DNA of 64,000 nucleotides. Origin: CAXBCP01 sp963974055. Lineage in GTDB: Bacteria; Pseudomonadota; Alphaproteobacteria; MPNO01; UBA830. The DNA is taken from assembly GCA_963974055.1 (NCBI GenBank), contig CAXBCP010000022.1, positions 1 to 64,000 on the forward strand. Direction: 5' to 3'. Each line of letters begins with the position of its first letter. The stretch's first letter is position 1. Position numbers and translations under genes: made by a program. The notes under the pieces are model-generated. The model was given only the letters and a program-made list of their open reading frames with translations, was not told the DNA's origin and did not search any database. This document shows positions 42,919 to 51,852 of the stretch, in pieces.

Positions 42919-44553
42919 TCAGGGCGGAGGCGTTTGTCCGGACGGCACGGCCAGCGGCTCAACGGCCGAGAACGTATCCGACCGGGCGGCCGACCAGTAC
43001 TCGGCATAGTCCGGCACGCCGCCGGGGCTGAGCAATTCGCCGGGTTCGAGCCACGAATAGGCCTTGCTGACCGGCAGCACCGGCCCGTTTTCGGCGCGCA
43101 GATACAGATATTGCGGTCCAAGCTGGTAAGGCTGTTCGAGTCCCGAAGCGGCGACGAATTCGGCAAGCGCCTTCAGGGTATTGCGGTGAAAGTTGTAAAC
43201 CCGGTCCGCCTTGTCCGGCACGACAAGCGCCCGCTGGCGCTGTTCGTCCTGTGTCGCGACACCGACCGGGCAGCGGTTCGTATGGCAGCTTTGCGACTGG
43301 ATACAGCCGACGGCGAACATGAACCCGCGCGCGGAATTGCACCAGTCCGCGCCGAGGCTCATGGCGGCCGCGATGTCGAAAGCGGAAACCAGTTTGCCGC
43401 TCGCCCCGATTTTTACCCTGTCGCGAAGACCGGCACCGACCAGGACGTTGTGGACGAAACGGACCCCGTCCCGGAGCGGCGTTCCCATGCGGTTGCTGAA
43501 TTCGATCGGCGCCGCGCCGGTGCCGCCCTCGCTGCCGTCGACCACGATAAAATCGGGGGTGATCCCGGTTTCGAGCATCGCCTTGCAGATCGCCATGAAC
43601 TCCCACCGGTGCCCGATACAGAGCTTGAATCCTGTGGGCTTCCCGCCGGACAGGTCCCGCAAACGCGCCACGAATTCCATCATTTCCAGGGGTGTCGAGA
43701 ACGCGCTGTGCGCCGCCGGGGAGACGCAGTCGACGCCTTCCGGCACCCGCCGGGTCTTCGCGATTTCAGGTGTAATCTTTCCCGCCGGCAGAACGCCGCC
43801 ATGTCCGGGTTTGGCGCCCTGGGACAGCTTGATCTCGACCATTTGCACCTGGCCGTCCCCGGCCTGCTCCGCGAACATGTCCGCGTTGAAGCTGCCGTCG
43901 TCGTTGCGGCAGCCGAAATACCCGCTGCCGATCTCCCAGATCAGGTCGCCGCCGAATTCGCGGTGATAACGGCTGATCCCCCCTTCGCCGGTGTCATGCG
44001 CAAACCCGCCGCGTTTCGCGCCCTGGTTCATGGCCCGGATCGCGTTCGGACTGATCGCGCCGTAGCTCATGGCTGAAATGTTGAAAAGCGATGCCGAATA
44101 GGGCCGCCGGCAATCCGGCCCGCCGATTTCGACACGCATCGGCGCGTCGTGATGGGCTTTCGGTGCGACGGAATGATTCACCCAGCGATAGCCTTGGGCA
44201 TATACGTCCAGTTCCGTCCCGAACGGCTTTCTGTCCTCCTCGTTCTTGGCGCGTCCGTAAACCAGCGAACGCTGTTCCCGGCTGAACGGCGTGCCGCTGA
44301 GATTGGATTCAAAGAAATACTGCCGCAGTTCGGGCCGGATCCCCTCGAACAGAAACCGCAGATGGGCGAGGACCGGGTAATTCCGGAGGACGCTGTGGCG
44401 GGTCTGAAGGACATCCCAGGTGCCGAGCAGGCAGAGCGGCACCGCAATCGGCAGGAACCAGAGAAAGATACCGTTGCCGGCGGCGCCAAGCACCGCAAAT
44501 GCGGCCGTAACAATGAGGATCGCATAGAAAAAGTAGTAACGGGACGAACCCAT
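42919..44553 (-). CDS. membrane-anchored FMN-binding glutamate synthase-like protein
   Basis: A 544-residue protein holding the central FMN domain of glutamate synthase but neither the N-terminal amidotransferase nor the C-terminal beta-helix. Residues 5-45 form one or two membrane helices. The 3Fe-4S ligands are clear: C-x5-C-x4-C in VGCIQSQSCHTNRCPVG. KLSQGAKPGHGG and DGSEGGTGAAP are FMN/substrate blocks. Stand-alone proteins of this kind are common but their reaction is not established; glutamate synthesis from free ammonia or another 2-oxo acid transamidation has been suggested. Confidence 0.9.
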   Translation of the reverse strand: MGSSRYYFFYAILIVTAAFAVLGAAGNGIFLWFLPIAVPLCLLGTWDVLQTRHSVLRNYPVLAHLRFLFEGIRPELRQYFFESNLSGTPFSREQRSLVYGRAKNEEDRKPFGTELDVYAQGYRWVNHSVAPKAHHDAPMRVEIGGPDCRRPYSASLFNISAMSYGAISPNAIRAMNQGAKRGGFAHDTGEGGISRYHREFGGDLIWEIGSGYFGCRNDDGSFNADMFAEQAGDGQVQMVEIKLSQGAKPGHGGVLPAGKITPEIAKTRRVPEGVDCVSPAAHSAFSTPLEMMEFVARLRDLSGGKPTGFKLCIGHRWEFMAICKAMLETGITPDFIVVDGSEGGTGAAPIEFSNRMGTPLRDGVRFVHNVLVGAGLRDRVKIGASGKLVSAFDIAAAMSLGADWCNSARGFMFAVGCIQSQSCHTNRCPVGVATQDEQRQRALVVPDKADRVYNFHRNTLKALAEFVAASGLEQPYQLGPQYLYLRAENGPVLPVSKAYSWLEPGELLSPGGVPDYAEYWSAARSDTFSAVEPLAVPSGQTPPP

Positions 44554-44733
44554 GGAATCAGCCTCTCCGGTCGATTGCGAGATACCTCGACACCGACATA
44601 GATGGCTCGACAACGACGATTCCACAACCGCCATTACGTCCCGCCTTGCGGTCACGACTGCGGGGGCCCGGTTTTCACCGGAACCCCCGTTGCCAAATCT
44701 GCCCGTATTGCCTGCCCGGACTGCCTGCCCTGT

Positions 44734-45747
44734 CTAGCCGTCGGCGTGACGGACGGCGATTTTCTTCATCAACTCATACATTTCCCTAACCTCGGGCTTG
44801 TCCTTCATTACTGCGTCCCCGACGGTCGACAACCGCCTGCGGAATTCCGCAAGATCCGCCGGCGGCAGGGTAATCAGTTCGCCGCCGATCTTTTTCCAGA
44901 CATTGTAAATGTTGCTGTTGAAGGCGATCGACCGCGGCTGCATCACGGTATCCGTGTTCTGCGCTTCCTCGAGCACCATCTGCTGGTCGTCTTTCGACAG
45001 CTTGTCGAACCATGTCTTGCTGGCAATGGTCGGCACGCAGATCAGCGATTCGTTGGTACGGGTGACGTATTTCGTCGTGTGCTGGAACTTGAAGGCCACA
45101 AAGATCACCATCCCGGACTTGGCGCTATCGAGGACGCCCCGCTGCAACGCGGGCAGAACCTCGGACAACGGCATGGGCGCCGCCGTTGCACCGATACGGC
45201 GCAGGGCCTCGCGTTCCAGCGCATTTGCAAACACGCGGATCTTTTTGCCCTTGAAATCCGCCAGTGTCCTGATCGGAGTCCGGCTCGCGTAATTCGTATC
45301 GGCCGGGCAGAACAGACCGATCATCTTGATGCCTTTCTTCTCTCCCATATCCCAGAACGCCTTTTTGAATTCGGGGTCCTGGACCGTCCGGAAGCCATGC
45401 GCCTGGTCTTTGAACACCGCAGGGGCGTCGAGAACCTGGAACCGCTGGTCGATCCCGACCATGAAACCCGACGGCACCATCGCAAGCTCGATCGTGCCGA
45501 ACTGGACACCCTCGACCATCCGGGGGATCGAGCCGAGCTGGCTGAGCGGGAAGACTTTGACGTCGAATTTTTTCCCGGCACGGGCTTCGATCCGTTTTTC
45601 ATATTCCAGCATCCAGTGATGGACGCTTTCCTTGATGGTCGGCGAACCGATCTTGATCACCGTCTGCGCCGACACAGGCGCCGACACGGCGAATGCTAAT
45701 GCGGCGGCCGAAGCCATCGCAGCAATGAACGTTATGGATTTTGCCAT
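44734..45747 (-). CDS. TRAP transporter DctP-type substrate-binding protein (orphan)
   Basis: A 337-residue periplasmic protein with signal peptide 1-27 (ending PVSA). It shows the DctP fold: FPLSQLGSIPRMVEGVQFGTIELAMVP, the substrate arginine region GKKIRVFAN and EVLPALQRGVLDSA. These proteins deliver organic acids to a DctQM pair. Neither DctQ nor DctM is within reach, so this is an orphan receptor. It is upstream of the glutamate-synthase-like gene in the same direction, 180 nt away. Confidence 0.9.
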   Translation of the reverse strand: MAKSITFIAAMASAAALAFAVSAPVSAQTVIKIGSPTIKESVHHWMLEYEKRIEARAGKKFDVKVFPLSQLGSIPRMVEGVQFGTIELAMVPSGFMVGIDQRFQVLDAPAVFKDQAHGFRTVQDPEFKKAFWDMGEKKGIKMIGLFCPADTNYASRTPIRTLADFKGKKIRVFANALEREALRRIGATAAPMPLSEVLPALQRGVLDSAKSGMVIFVAFKFQHTTKYVTRTNESLICVPTIASKTWFDKLSKDDQQMVLEEAQNTDTVMQPRSIAFNSNIYNVWKKIGGELITLPPADLAEFRRRLSTVGDAVMKDKPEVREMYELMKKIAVRHADG

Positions 45748-45853
45748 CTATCCGTTTCCCTATCTGATTTTGTCATTTTTGTTTTCGACAGAATCATTAG
45801 GCCTGAAACGGAAAAAAGGCGCAACGATAGGCTGAAACGGCGAATTGCGGGGT

Positions 45854-46624
45854 TCAGACCCCTTCGGTTTCGATATCGATCACCCTGCCGCAGTGTTTGC
45901 AATGCACGGCATCGCGGTCATGCTCGGTCAGACCGCAATCGGGGCACCGGTGTTTGACCTGCGCCGGACGGAAAATCGTCTGGATCAGGCGCAGGAAAAG
46001 CGCAACGCCGGCGACCATGATAATAACGGATAAAAGCTGCCCCGATCCGCCGGTGAGCACAATGTCGCCGAAGCCGGTGGTCGTCAGCGTCGTGACCGTG
46101 AAATACAGCGCGTCGAGATAATTGCCGATCAGCGGATTGCGGCCGACCTGCAGCACGAGCACAAGCGCCGACACGATATAGATAAACACCACCAGGTTGA
46201 GGACCGCGTGAATGACGGTCTCGTTCCTGCGGAAAAACGGATAGATCCGGCGCAGGTCGCGAACCATGTGATAGGACTGCAGCAGGCGGAGCGCCCGCAA
46301 TATGCGAAGGAACGCCAGGCTTTCCACGAAGGGTGCGAACAGCAGGCTGATGACGACGACGATGTCGGCAATCGTTGTCGGCCAGAGCAGATAGATCAGC
46401 CTGCGTTTGCGCAGCAGCCCGCGTGCGGTCAGATCGGCGACGAGATAGGCCGCGATCAGGTAATTGAGCGCCGTGATCCAGGGCGCCTGGAGCGCCGCCA
46501 TCGACAGTGCCACGAAGAACGTAATGGTCACCAGGTCGATCGTCAGCAGGGCGAAACGAAAGCGGACGGCCGCCGCCGTATCCCCGTGATAAAGCCGGTC
46601 AAGCAGGTCGATTGTCTTTTTCAT
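45854..46624 (-). CDS. voltage-gated-type ion channel with C-terminal zinc ribbon
   Basis: A 256-residue 6-TM channel. Helices lie at about 24-43, 49-69, 79-99, 102-126 (S4, with Arg at regular spacing: LRILRALRLLQSYHMVRDLRR), 134-159 and 194-217. The pore loop 172-188 has TTTGFGD, a potassium-type filter variant. After S6 the cytosolic tail is a zinc ribbon, with Cys pairs at 227/230 and 242/245 (CPDC and CKHC). A zinc ribbon replaces the usual RCK or cyclic-nucleotide domain, which hints at gating or assembly by metal or redox state. It stands between unrelated genes. Confidence 0.88.
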   Translation of the reverse strand: MKKTIDLLDRLYHGDTAAAVRFRFALLTIDLVTITFFVALSMAALQAPWITALNYLIAAYLVADLTARGLLRKRRLIYLLWPTTIADIVVVISLLFAPFVESLAFLRILRALRLLQSYHMVRDLRRIYPFFRRNETVIHAVLNLVVFIYIVSALVLVLQVGRNPLIGNYLDALYFTVTTLTTTGFGDIVLTGGSGQLLSVIIMVAGVALFLRLIQTIFRPAQVKHRCPDCGLTEHDRDAVHCKHCGRVIDIETEGV

Positions 46625-46660
46625 CGGCCGTCCGGATCCCCTGCCCGGTCCGTTACCCGA

Positions 46661-47548
46661 TCAGCCCGCCGGCGGCGCGACGCAGACCTGGTCCCAGCGA
46701 TAGCGTTCCTTCAGCGTGCCGAAATGTTCGAACACGTCGAGAATGACCTCATACGCGGGCTCGGTGATTTCGACATGGGGCGTCCAGGTGCCGAGATCCT
46801 GGTAGCTCGCAATACACTGCGCCAGAACGTCTTCGTCGATATCGGGGAAATAGGGGCTTTCCGCCGCCGCGATTTCCGATGCCGGGGTTTCGTTCATGTA
46901 AATCCGCGTTTTCCGGTAGGCCCGCATGAAGGCCTTCGCCATATCGGTCTTCAGCCATTCGCGGGTGCTGACGAGGCTGGAAAACCCGCAGGGGCCGATC
47001 AGCGGGCCGGATTGCGCGACCACGAAACCGACGCCGTCGGCTTCCAGCTGCTGCGGGAACGGTCCCTGCTGCTGGACATATTCGCCGACGCCCGCGCGGA
47101 ATGCCGCATCGATATCGGCGGCGCCGCCGGGATGAATCAGATTGATCTTGTCATAATCGATCCCCGCCTTGTGGCAGGCATATTTGAACATGGCGAGCGG
47201 CTGGCCGCCCGGGAAGGTAATGACATCGGCGCCTTCGAGCTTGTCCCAGGTGAAATCCGGGTCGTCTTCGCGGCCGGTGATGAAAAACCCGTCCATTTCG
47301 TTGATCTGGGCGAAATGGACGACGCTCGGAATCTCTCCCTTGGACAGCGGACCGAAACCCTGGCTCAGCGCGGACTGGGCGACATGAACCGAACCGTCCT
47401 CGATCGCCGCGATGGCGGAAACGCCGGGCGGCGAGATCGACCATTCGGGATCGAGCCCCTCTTCCTGCAGAAACCCCGCCGAGAACGTCGAAATCAGCGG
47501 CGAATAAAACGCCGAAAACAGCGTGAACTGGATATTGATCTTTTCCAT
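46661..47548 (-). CDS. NMT1/TauA-like substrate-binding-fold protein without signal peptide
   Basis: A 295-residue protein of the NMT1/THI5-like (nitrate/sulfonate/pyrimidine binding) fold, with AFYSPLISTFSAGFLQEEGLDPEW, the hinge GVSAIAAIEDGSVHVAQSA and PGGAADIDAAFRAGVGEYV. It begins MEKINIQFTLFS directly at the first strand, with a good AAGGAAA ribosome site, so there is no export signal. It may be a cytosolic binding protein or a THI5-like enzyme, or may be exported by an unusual route. No ABC permease or ATPase is nearby. It is divergent from TauD 4. Confidence 0.85.
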   Translation of the reverse strand: MEKINIQFTLFSAFYSPLISTFSAGFLQEEGLDPEWSISPPGVSAIAAIEDGSVHVAQSALSQGFGPLSKGEIPSVVHFAQINEMDGFFITGREDDPDFTWDKLEGADVITFPGGQPLAMFKYACHKAGIDYDKINLIHPGGAADIDAAFRAGVGEYVQQQGPFPQQLEADGVGFVVAQSGPLIGPCGFSSLVSTREWLKTDMAKAFMRAYRKTRIYMNETPASEIAAAESPYFPDIDEDVLAQCIASYQDLGTWTPHVEITEPAYEVILDVFEHFGTLKERYRWDQVCVAPPAG

Positions 47549-47725
47549 GAGAGGTTTCCTTTGCGTGCGGCGATGACGGCGGACCGAACGTCTCATATGG
47601 CGCGGCGGAACACAATCCGGCGGCCGGACACACCGCAATCTGCCCCGTACCTGCAGAACGTTGCCGACAGAGAGCGACCCCGCTAAGCTTCCCGCATATA
47701 CCAACCAGCCGGGTGTCGCTAAAAA

Positions 47726-48613
47726 ATGTCCGCTCTTAGAATTGCCCCCAGAACAGCCGAAATCGGCGCCGAAATCGACGGGATCGACCTGTCGCAACCG
47801 CTCTCCGACGAAGATTTCGCTGCGTTGACGGCCGCCTTCGACGAATACCGCCTGCTGGTGTTCCGGGGACAACGGCTCAATGCGGACCAGCAGGTCGCGT
47901 TCAGCGAAAGGTTCGGCAGGCTCGAAGATTTTCCCGACCCCAAGGACCAGGCGGACGGCCACAAGACGGTGCTGCGCGTCACCAATATCGATCGCGCTAC
48001 CGGGGGCATCAAACCGGTGAACGACCCCGGGCATAAATCCTTCACGCTCGGCACGTCGTCCTGGCATATCGACTCCTCGTTCCGCACCCTGCCGTCGAAG
48101 GCGTCGATGCTCTATGCGATCGAAATGCCCGCAGAGGGCGGCGACACCATGTTCGCGGACACGACCCTCGCCTATGACGCGCTGCCCGACGCGCAAAAGG
48201 CGGAGATCGAAAACCTGGTCATTGTCCACGATTTCGAGGAAACGCGGCGGCGGCACAACCTGCCGCCCCGCCCGCCCGAGGTTCAGGCCGCCACCCCGCC
48301 GGCGCGCCAGCCGCTGGTCGCCGAACGCGCAAACGGCCGCCGCGCCCTTTTTATCGGTTCCCACGCCGCCGGCATCGAAGGCCTGAGCGACGAAGAAGCC
48401 CGGGCGAAGATCGACGAGCTGGAGGAATTCGCGACCCGGCCGCAATTCACCTATCGCCACAAATGGCGCGCGGGCGACATGATCATGTTCGACAACATCT
48501 GCATGATGCACCAGGCAATGCCCTACGACCTCGCCGGTGTGCGCCGCCTGCTCCACCGCACGACCGTCGCGGGCGACGCGCCGCTTGCCGGTGTCGGCGG
48601 GATAATTCTCTAG
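47726..48613 (+). CDS. TauD/TfdA-family dioxygenase 4
   Basis: A 295-residue Fe(II)/2-oxoglutarate oxygenase. The iron ligands are H-x-D in SSWHIDSSFRTLP and the distal His in ICMMHQAMPYD; the arginines RRLLHRTTV serve 2-oxoglutarate. It is more like bacterial TfdA (2,4-D/alpha-ketoglutarate) members than the tandem trio at 15.8-18.4 kb: GTSSWHIDSSF and the long insertion ETRRRHNLPPRPPEVQAA are different. It is divergent from the NMT1-like gene and shares its promoter region. Confidence 0.93.
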   Translation: MSALRIAPRTAEIGAEIDGIDLSQPLSDEDFAALTAAFDEYRLLVFRGQRLNADQQVAFSERFGRLEDFPDPKDQADGHKTVLRVTNIDRATGGIKPVNDPGHKSFTLGTSSWHIDSSFRTLPSKASMLYAIEMPAEGGDTMFADTTLAYDALPDAQKAEIENLVIVHDFEETRRRHNLPPRPPEVQAATPPARQPLVAERANGRRALFIGSHAAGIEGLSDEEARAKIDELEEFATRPQFTYRHKWRAGDMIMFDNICMMHQAMPYDLAGVRRLLHRTTVAGDAPLAGVGGIIL

Positions 48614-48646
48614 GACAGACCGCGGCTGCGGGAAGGGGCAGGCCGG

Positions 48647-49567
48647 TCAGGCGTCGTCCGCAATTCCGATTTCGACCGCAAACCGCCGGGTAAGACCGGC
48701 GCAGACCGCCGGTTTCTGTATCTGCATGAAATGTCCGGTGCCGGACACGCATTCATAAGGCCAGCCGCATTCGTCGCGCAGGGCGCGGCAGGCATATCCC
48801 GGCGCGGACGGGATTTTGCTGTCGGGATCGCTGGCGATGGCGAGAATCGGCATCGGAAATTCGCCGGCTTCGGGCCAGAAGGTCAACGCGGCGTTCTGGC
48901 GGTATATCTCTGCTTCGCGCTCGCCCGAGCAGGTGAGCCTCCATTTACCGGTCGCCGCATCGCGGCGCAGGATCGACCGCGCCATCAGGTCATAGGCTCC
49001 GTCGACCCAGGCGGACAACATCCGCGATTTCATAAACAGGTCGGCCTGTTCCGAAGGACCGGCAAATCCGTCGGGACGCTTCTGCGCCCATCGCCACAAT
49101 ACGCGCTCCTCCGCCGCCATCCGCTCGTGCAGGGGGTGTCCCGCCGGCGGCACCATGGGCGGATCGAAGACCACAAGCCCGTCGAGCCGCCGGTTTCCGT
49201 CCAGCGCGTATTTCAGATTGGTGCGCGACGACATGGAATGAAACGCTCCGATCTGGGGTTTCTTGCCGTATTCGGCGTCGATGGCGTCGAAGATGTGGTC
49301 CAGGTCGGCGATAAACCGGTCGTAGCCATGCACGCCGTCATGCACCGGGTTTTCGCCGCAATTGCGGAAATCGAACACGACGACCTCGAAATCGTCCATC
49401 AGAAGCGCCCAATAGGGAAAATACCCGTTGATCGCGAGCCCGTTGCCGTGGCTCAGGATAATGCGCGGGCCGGACAGGTTGCCATGGCGCCGCAGTCGCA
49501 CGATCGCGCCGTCATCCATGCAGACGTCGAAAATGCTGTGCGGCGGGGGGACTGTCAGACGGGTCAT
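48647..49567 (-). CDS. alpha/beta hydrolase
   Basis: A 306-residue hydrolase. It has LSHGNGLAINGY for the oxyanion hole, the nucleophile Ser in AFHSMSS (a H-S-M elbow in place of G-x-S-x-G), the acid in ASDPDSK and the His in GTGHFMQIQKP. The unusual elbow with His before Ser is seen in some lipase/esterase-like groups. The start at 49567 (MTRLTVPPP) is preferred over a longer Cys-rich extension. It is divergent from the small membrane protein and convergent with TauD 4. Confidence 0.85.
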   Translation of the reverse strand: MTRLTVPPPHSIFDVCMDDGAIVRLRRHGNLSGPRIILSHGNGLAINGYFPYWALLMDDFEVVVFDFRNCGENPVHDGVHGYDRFIADLDHIFDAIDAEYGKKPQIGAFHSMSSRTNLKYALDGNRRLDGLVVFDPPMVPPAGHPLHERMAAEERVLWRWAQKRPDGFAGPSEQADLFMKSRMLSAWVDGAYDLMARSILRRDAATGKWRLTCSGEREAEIYRQNAALTFWPEAGEFPMPILAIASDPDSKIPSAPGYACRALRDECGWPYECVSGTGHFMQIQKPAVCAGLTRRFAVEIGIADDA

Positions 49568-49615
49568 CGAATGGTATGTATAGCAGGAACTGAGGAATAT
49601 CGAACGGGCTTCGCC

Positions 49616-49870
49616 ATGGCTGCACAACGTTTTTCATTCGGCTGGATATTCAAGATCGCGCTCTGGTGCCTCATCGTCGGTGTCGCCCTGTCGGCGCTCG
49701 GGGTCACGCCGGGCGATTTCTGGAACAGCCTGTGGGATGCCGCCAACCGCGTCTATGCTTGGGGGGTTTCGGCCTTTGGATGGGCCTGGGACTATGTGCT
49801 GATCGGCGCCGCCATCGTGCTGCCCATCGTGATCGTCCGCTATGTATGGCTGTCGCTGAAGCGGCGCTAG
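49616..49870 (+). CDS. small two-helix inner-membrane protein (DUF6460-like)
   Basis: An 84-residue protein with two membrane helices (about 9-29 and 58-78) and an aromatic-rich stretch between (NRVYAWGVSAFGWAWDYV). It matches my recollection of the DUF6460 family of short alphaproteobacterial membrane proteins: GVALSALGVTPGDFWNSLWD then WDYVLIGAAIVLPIVIVRY. Function unknown. It starts 48 nt from the divergent hydrolase gene. Confidence 0.75.
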   Translation: MAAQRFSFGWIFKIALWCLIVGVALSALGVTPGDFWNSLWDAANRVYAWGVSAFGWAWDYVLIGAAIVLPIVIVRYVWLSLKRR

Positions 49871-49937
49871 GGCGGGCATCGGTTTCAGGTCGATTTTTTC
49901 GGCCACATTTTCTGAAAATCGTTTAGGTTGCGCCGCC

Positions 49938-50384
49938 ATGGATATTGAGAATTTCATCGCCCGCGCCCGACTTTCCCTCGCCTGCGAACCTGCATTGGAC
50001 AATCCCGACCTGCATCCCGAGGAAGTGCCCGAGGCCTGCGACCATTTCAAGTGCGCATTGCGCGGCCGGACCCACGAGATGGAGTTTCACTTCACCAGTC
50101 CGCCGAATGAAGGCCCGCCGCAGATCGAAGACGCCGCCCGATATCTCGGCGCGGTCGCCGCGGAATACGAAAGCTGCGACGACCTGCTCGACTGGGCCGA
50201 CGAATACGGGTTCGATCCCGGCCATATCGACACCCGCAATGCCTACGATTCAATCGCGCGGCTGACCCGCGACCTGTGGCGCATGGTCGGCGACGAGATG
50301 TACGACGAATTGCGGCGCGGCGTGGAGATAGAACAGGCGGTCGATATGGCCTGGGCCGGGTTCGAAAGCTCGGGCCGGGGCTAA
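49938..50384 (+). CDS. hypothetical acidic protein
   Basis: A 148-residue, acidic, soluble protein I do not recognise. It has three cysteines (in LACEP, EACDHFKCAL and YESCDDL) and is mostly helical after residue 65, with DDLLDWADEYGFDPGHIDTRNAYDS as the most distinctive stretch (split here for length). No signal peptide or membrane segment is visible. Its stop overlaps that of the convergent reductase-like gene by 4 nt. Confidence 0.65.
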   Translation: MDIENFIARARLSLACEPALDNPDLHPEEVPEACDHFKCALRGRTHEMEFHFTSPPNEGPPQIEDAARYLGAVAAEYESCDDLLDWADEYGFDPGHIDTRNAYDSIARLTRDLWRMVGDEMYDELRRGVEIEQAVDMAWAGFESSGRG

Positions 50385-51082
50385 CCCGCGCCGTAGCCCC
50401 GCTTCACCGCGGCGAGCATCGCGGCCGTGTGGAATTCCTGTTGTTCGCGACCGTAGCGGTATTCCCGTCCCACCGGACAGGCGCGGCGCGCCAGACATCC
50501 GCGTTCGCGGCAGTTTGTCCCCGCCGCACTTTCGACATGCGCGGCGCAGGCCGGGGCGTCGAACCGGTCCGGCAGAAACGCATCCGCCGGACAGACCGTC
50601 AGACAGGGCCTGTTCGCACAGCTTTCGCACGGGCTTGGCCGCTCTTCGCGCTCAGCCGCGCCGGGGGGTACATCGATCCTGTCGGCGAACAGCAATGCCG
50701 CCCGGTAGACGTGCCAAAGGCCGTAATCCGGATGGATCATGATCCCGATGGGCGAGCGGTAGACCGGTTCCGCCCGCGCCGCCCAGTCCTGGACGGGCAC
50801 GAAGGGCGGGCCGTCATTGGGGAATACCGGGTGAGCGCCCGCCGACACGGCCGCCGCTTCGACCCGCGGCCGCAGCCAGGAATCGAGCGGATCGCGAACC
50901 CTACGGTCGCCGCCCCGGACAAAGGCATCCCACATATCGGTGCCGGCATTCCCGACCAGCACGACCGTCCTTGCCGGCGCACCGCCGGGCAGCGCCGGAA
51001 CGCCGTCCGCGGCTTCGGGGTGAAACCCGGCACGGACAAACAGCCCGGTATCGCCGAGAAGGGCATTCAGACGTTCGATCAT
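50381..51082 (-). CDS. ferredoxin-domain protein, truncated QueG-like
   Basis: A 233-residue cytosolic protein. The middle has YGLWHVYRAALLFADRI, and the C-terminal part has C-x2-C-x4-C-x3-C in PCESCANRPCLTVCPADAF, then a second Cys group in CRERGCLARRACPVG. This resembles the cofactor-binding and 4Fe-4S region of epoxyqueuosine reductase QueG, but the protein is shorter and the second cluster spacing is irregular. Many such proteins are annotated only as ferredoxin-like. Its role is unknown. Confidence 0.72.
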   Translation of the reverse strand: MIERLNALLGDTGLFVRAGFHPEAADGVPALPGGAPARTVVLVGNAGTDMWDAFVRGGDRRVRDPLDSWLRPRVEAAAVSAGAHPVFPNDGPPFVPVQDWAARAEPVYRSPIGIMIHPDYGLWHVYRAALLFADRIDVPPGAAEREERPSPCESCANRPCLTVCPADAFLPDRFDAPACAAHVESAAGTNCRERGCLARRACPVGREYRYGREQQEFHTAAMLAAVKRGYGAG

Positions 51083-51198
51083 GCGGCCATGTTAGGGCAG
51101 ATCGCGGGTTCTAACGCAAACGTTATTGGCGGTGAGCGCGACACGTCCCGATATTCGAACCGGAACCACTGGCTTTCTAGATTAAACGGAGATTTCAG

Positions 51199-51714
51199 AT
51201 GACCGCTGTAACGCATGCCTCTCCTGTGCCGCCCTTCATCCGCCGCATGTTCGCCCTTGCCGCCGTCGCCGTCGCTGTCCTCGCCGGCGGGGCGGCGCTT
51301 CAACCCGCCGCCGCCGGAAAAATATGGTTCGAAGGCGGATCCTCCGGATCGGCAGCCATCCGCGGGTATGATGTCGTCGCCTATTTCACGCAGGCAAAGC
51401 CGGTCGCCGGAAAGGCCGACTTCAGCCATAGTTGGAACAACGCCGAATGGCGTTTTGCCAGCGCCGAAAACCGCGACCTGTTCGCCGCAAACCCGGAAAA
51501 ATATGCGCCGCAATACGGCGGCTGGTGTGCCTGGGCGGTGTCCCAGGGATATACCGCGCCCATCGACCCGGAAGCGTGGCGGATCGTGGACGGCAAGCTT
51601 TACCTGAATTACTCGAAATCCGTGCAACAGCGATGGGCGCGGGACGTGCCCGGCAATATATCCAAAAGCGACCGCAACTGGCCCGGGATCAGGGAAAAAC
51701 TCGTCGCGAAATGA
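51199..51714 (+). CDS. exported YHS-domain protein
   Basis: A 171-residue protein with a signal peptide of about 39 residues (RRMFALAAVAVAVLAGGAA then ALQPAAAG). The mature part is the YHS family of exported proteins: AIRGYDVVAYFTQAKPVAG, FASAENRDLFAANPEKYAPQ, GGWCAWAVSQGYTA and IVDGKLYLNY. YHS domains often bind metal; the single Cys-Ala-Trp block is conserved in this group. Role unknown. No partner (such as a copper transporter) is adjacent. Confidence 0.88.
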   Translation: MTAVTHASPVPPFIRRMFALAAVAVAVLAGGAALQPAAAGKIWFEGGSSGSAAIRGYDVVAYFTQAKPVAGKADFSHSWNNAEWRFASAENRDLFAANPEKYAPQYGGWCAWAVSQGYTAPIDPEAWRIVDGKLYLNYSKSVQQRWARDVPGNISKSDRNWPGIREKLVAK

Positions 51715-51852
51715 GCATCGCGTCCGGGCGGCGCCCGTTCCCGCGACAGTCTCCGAGGGTTCGTTTCCCCAGGCGGACCCTCGGGATCCTGTTCCCCGAC
51801 GGCGTTCGGGCACCCGTGACAGACCCGGCACCGATGCGTTAACGTTCCTTCC

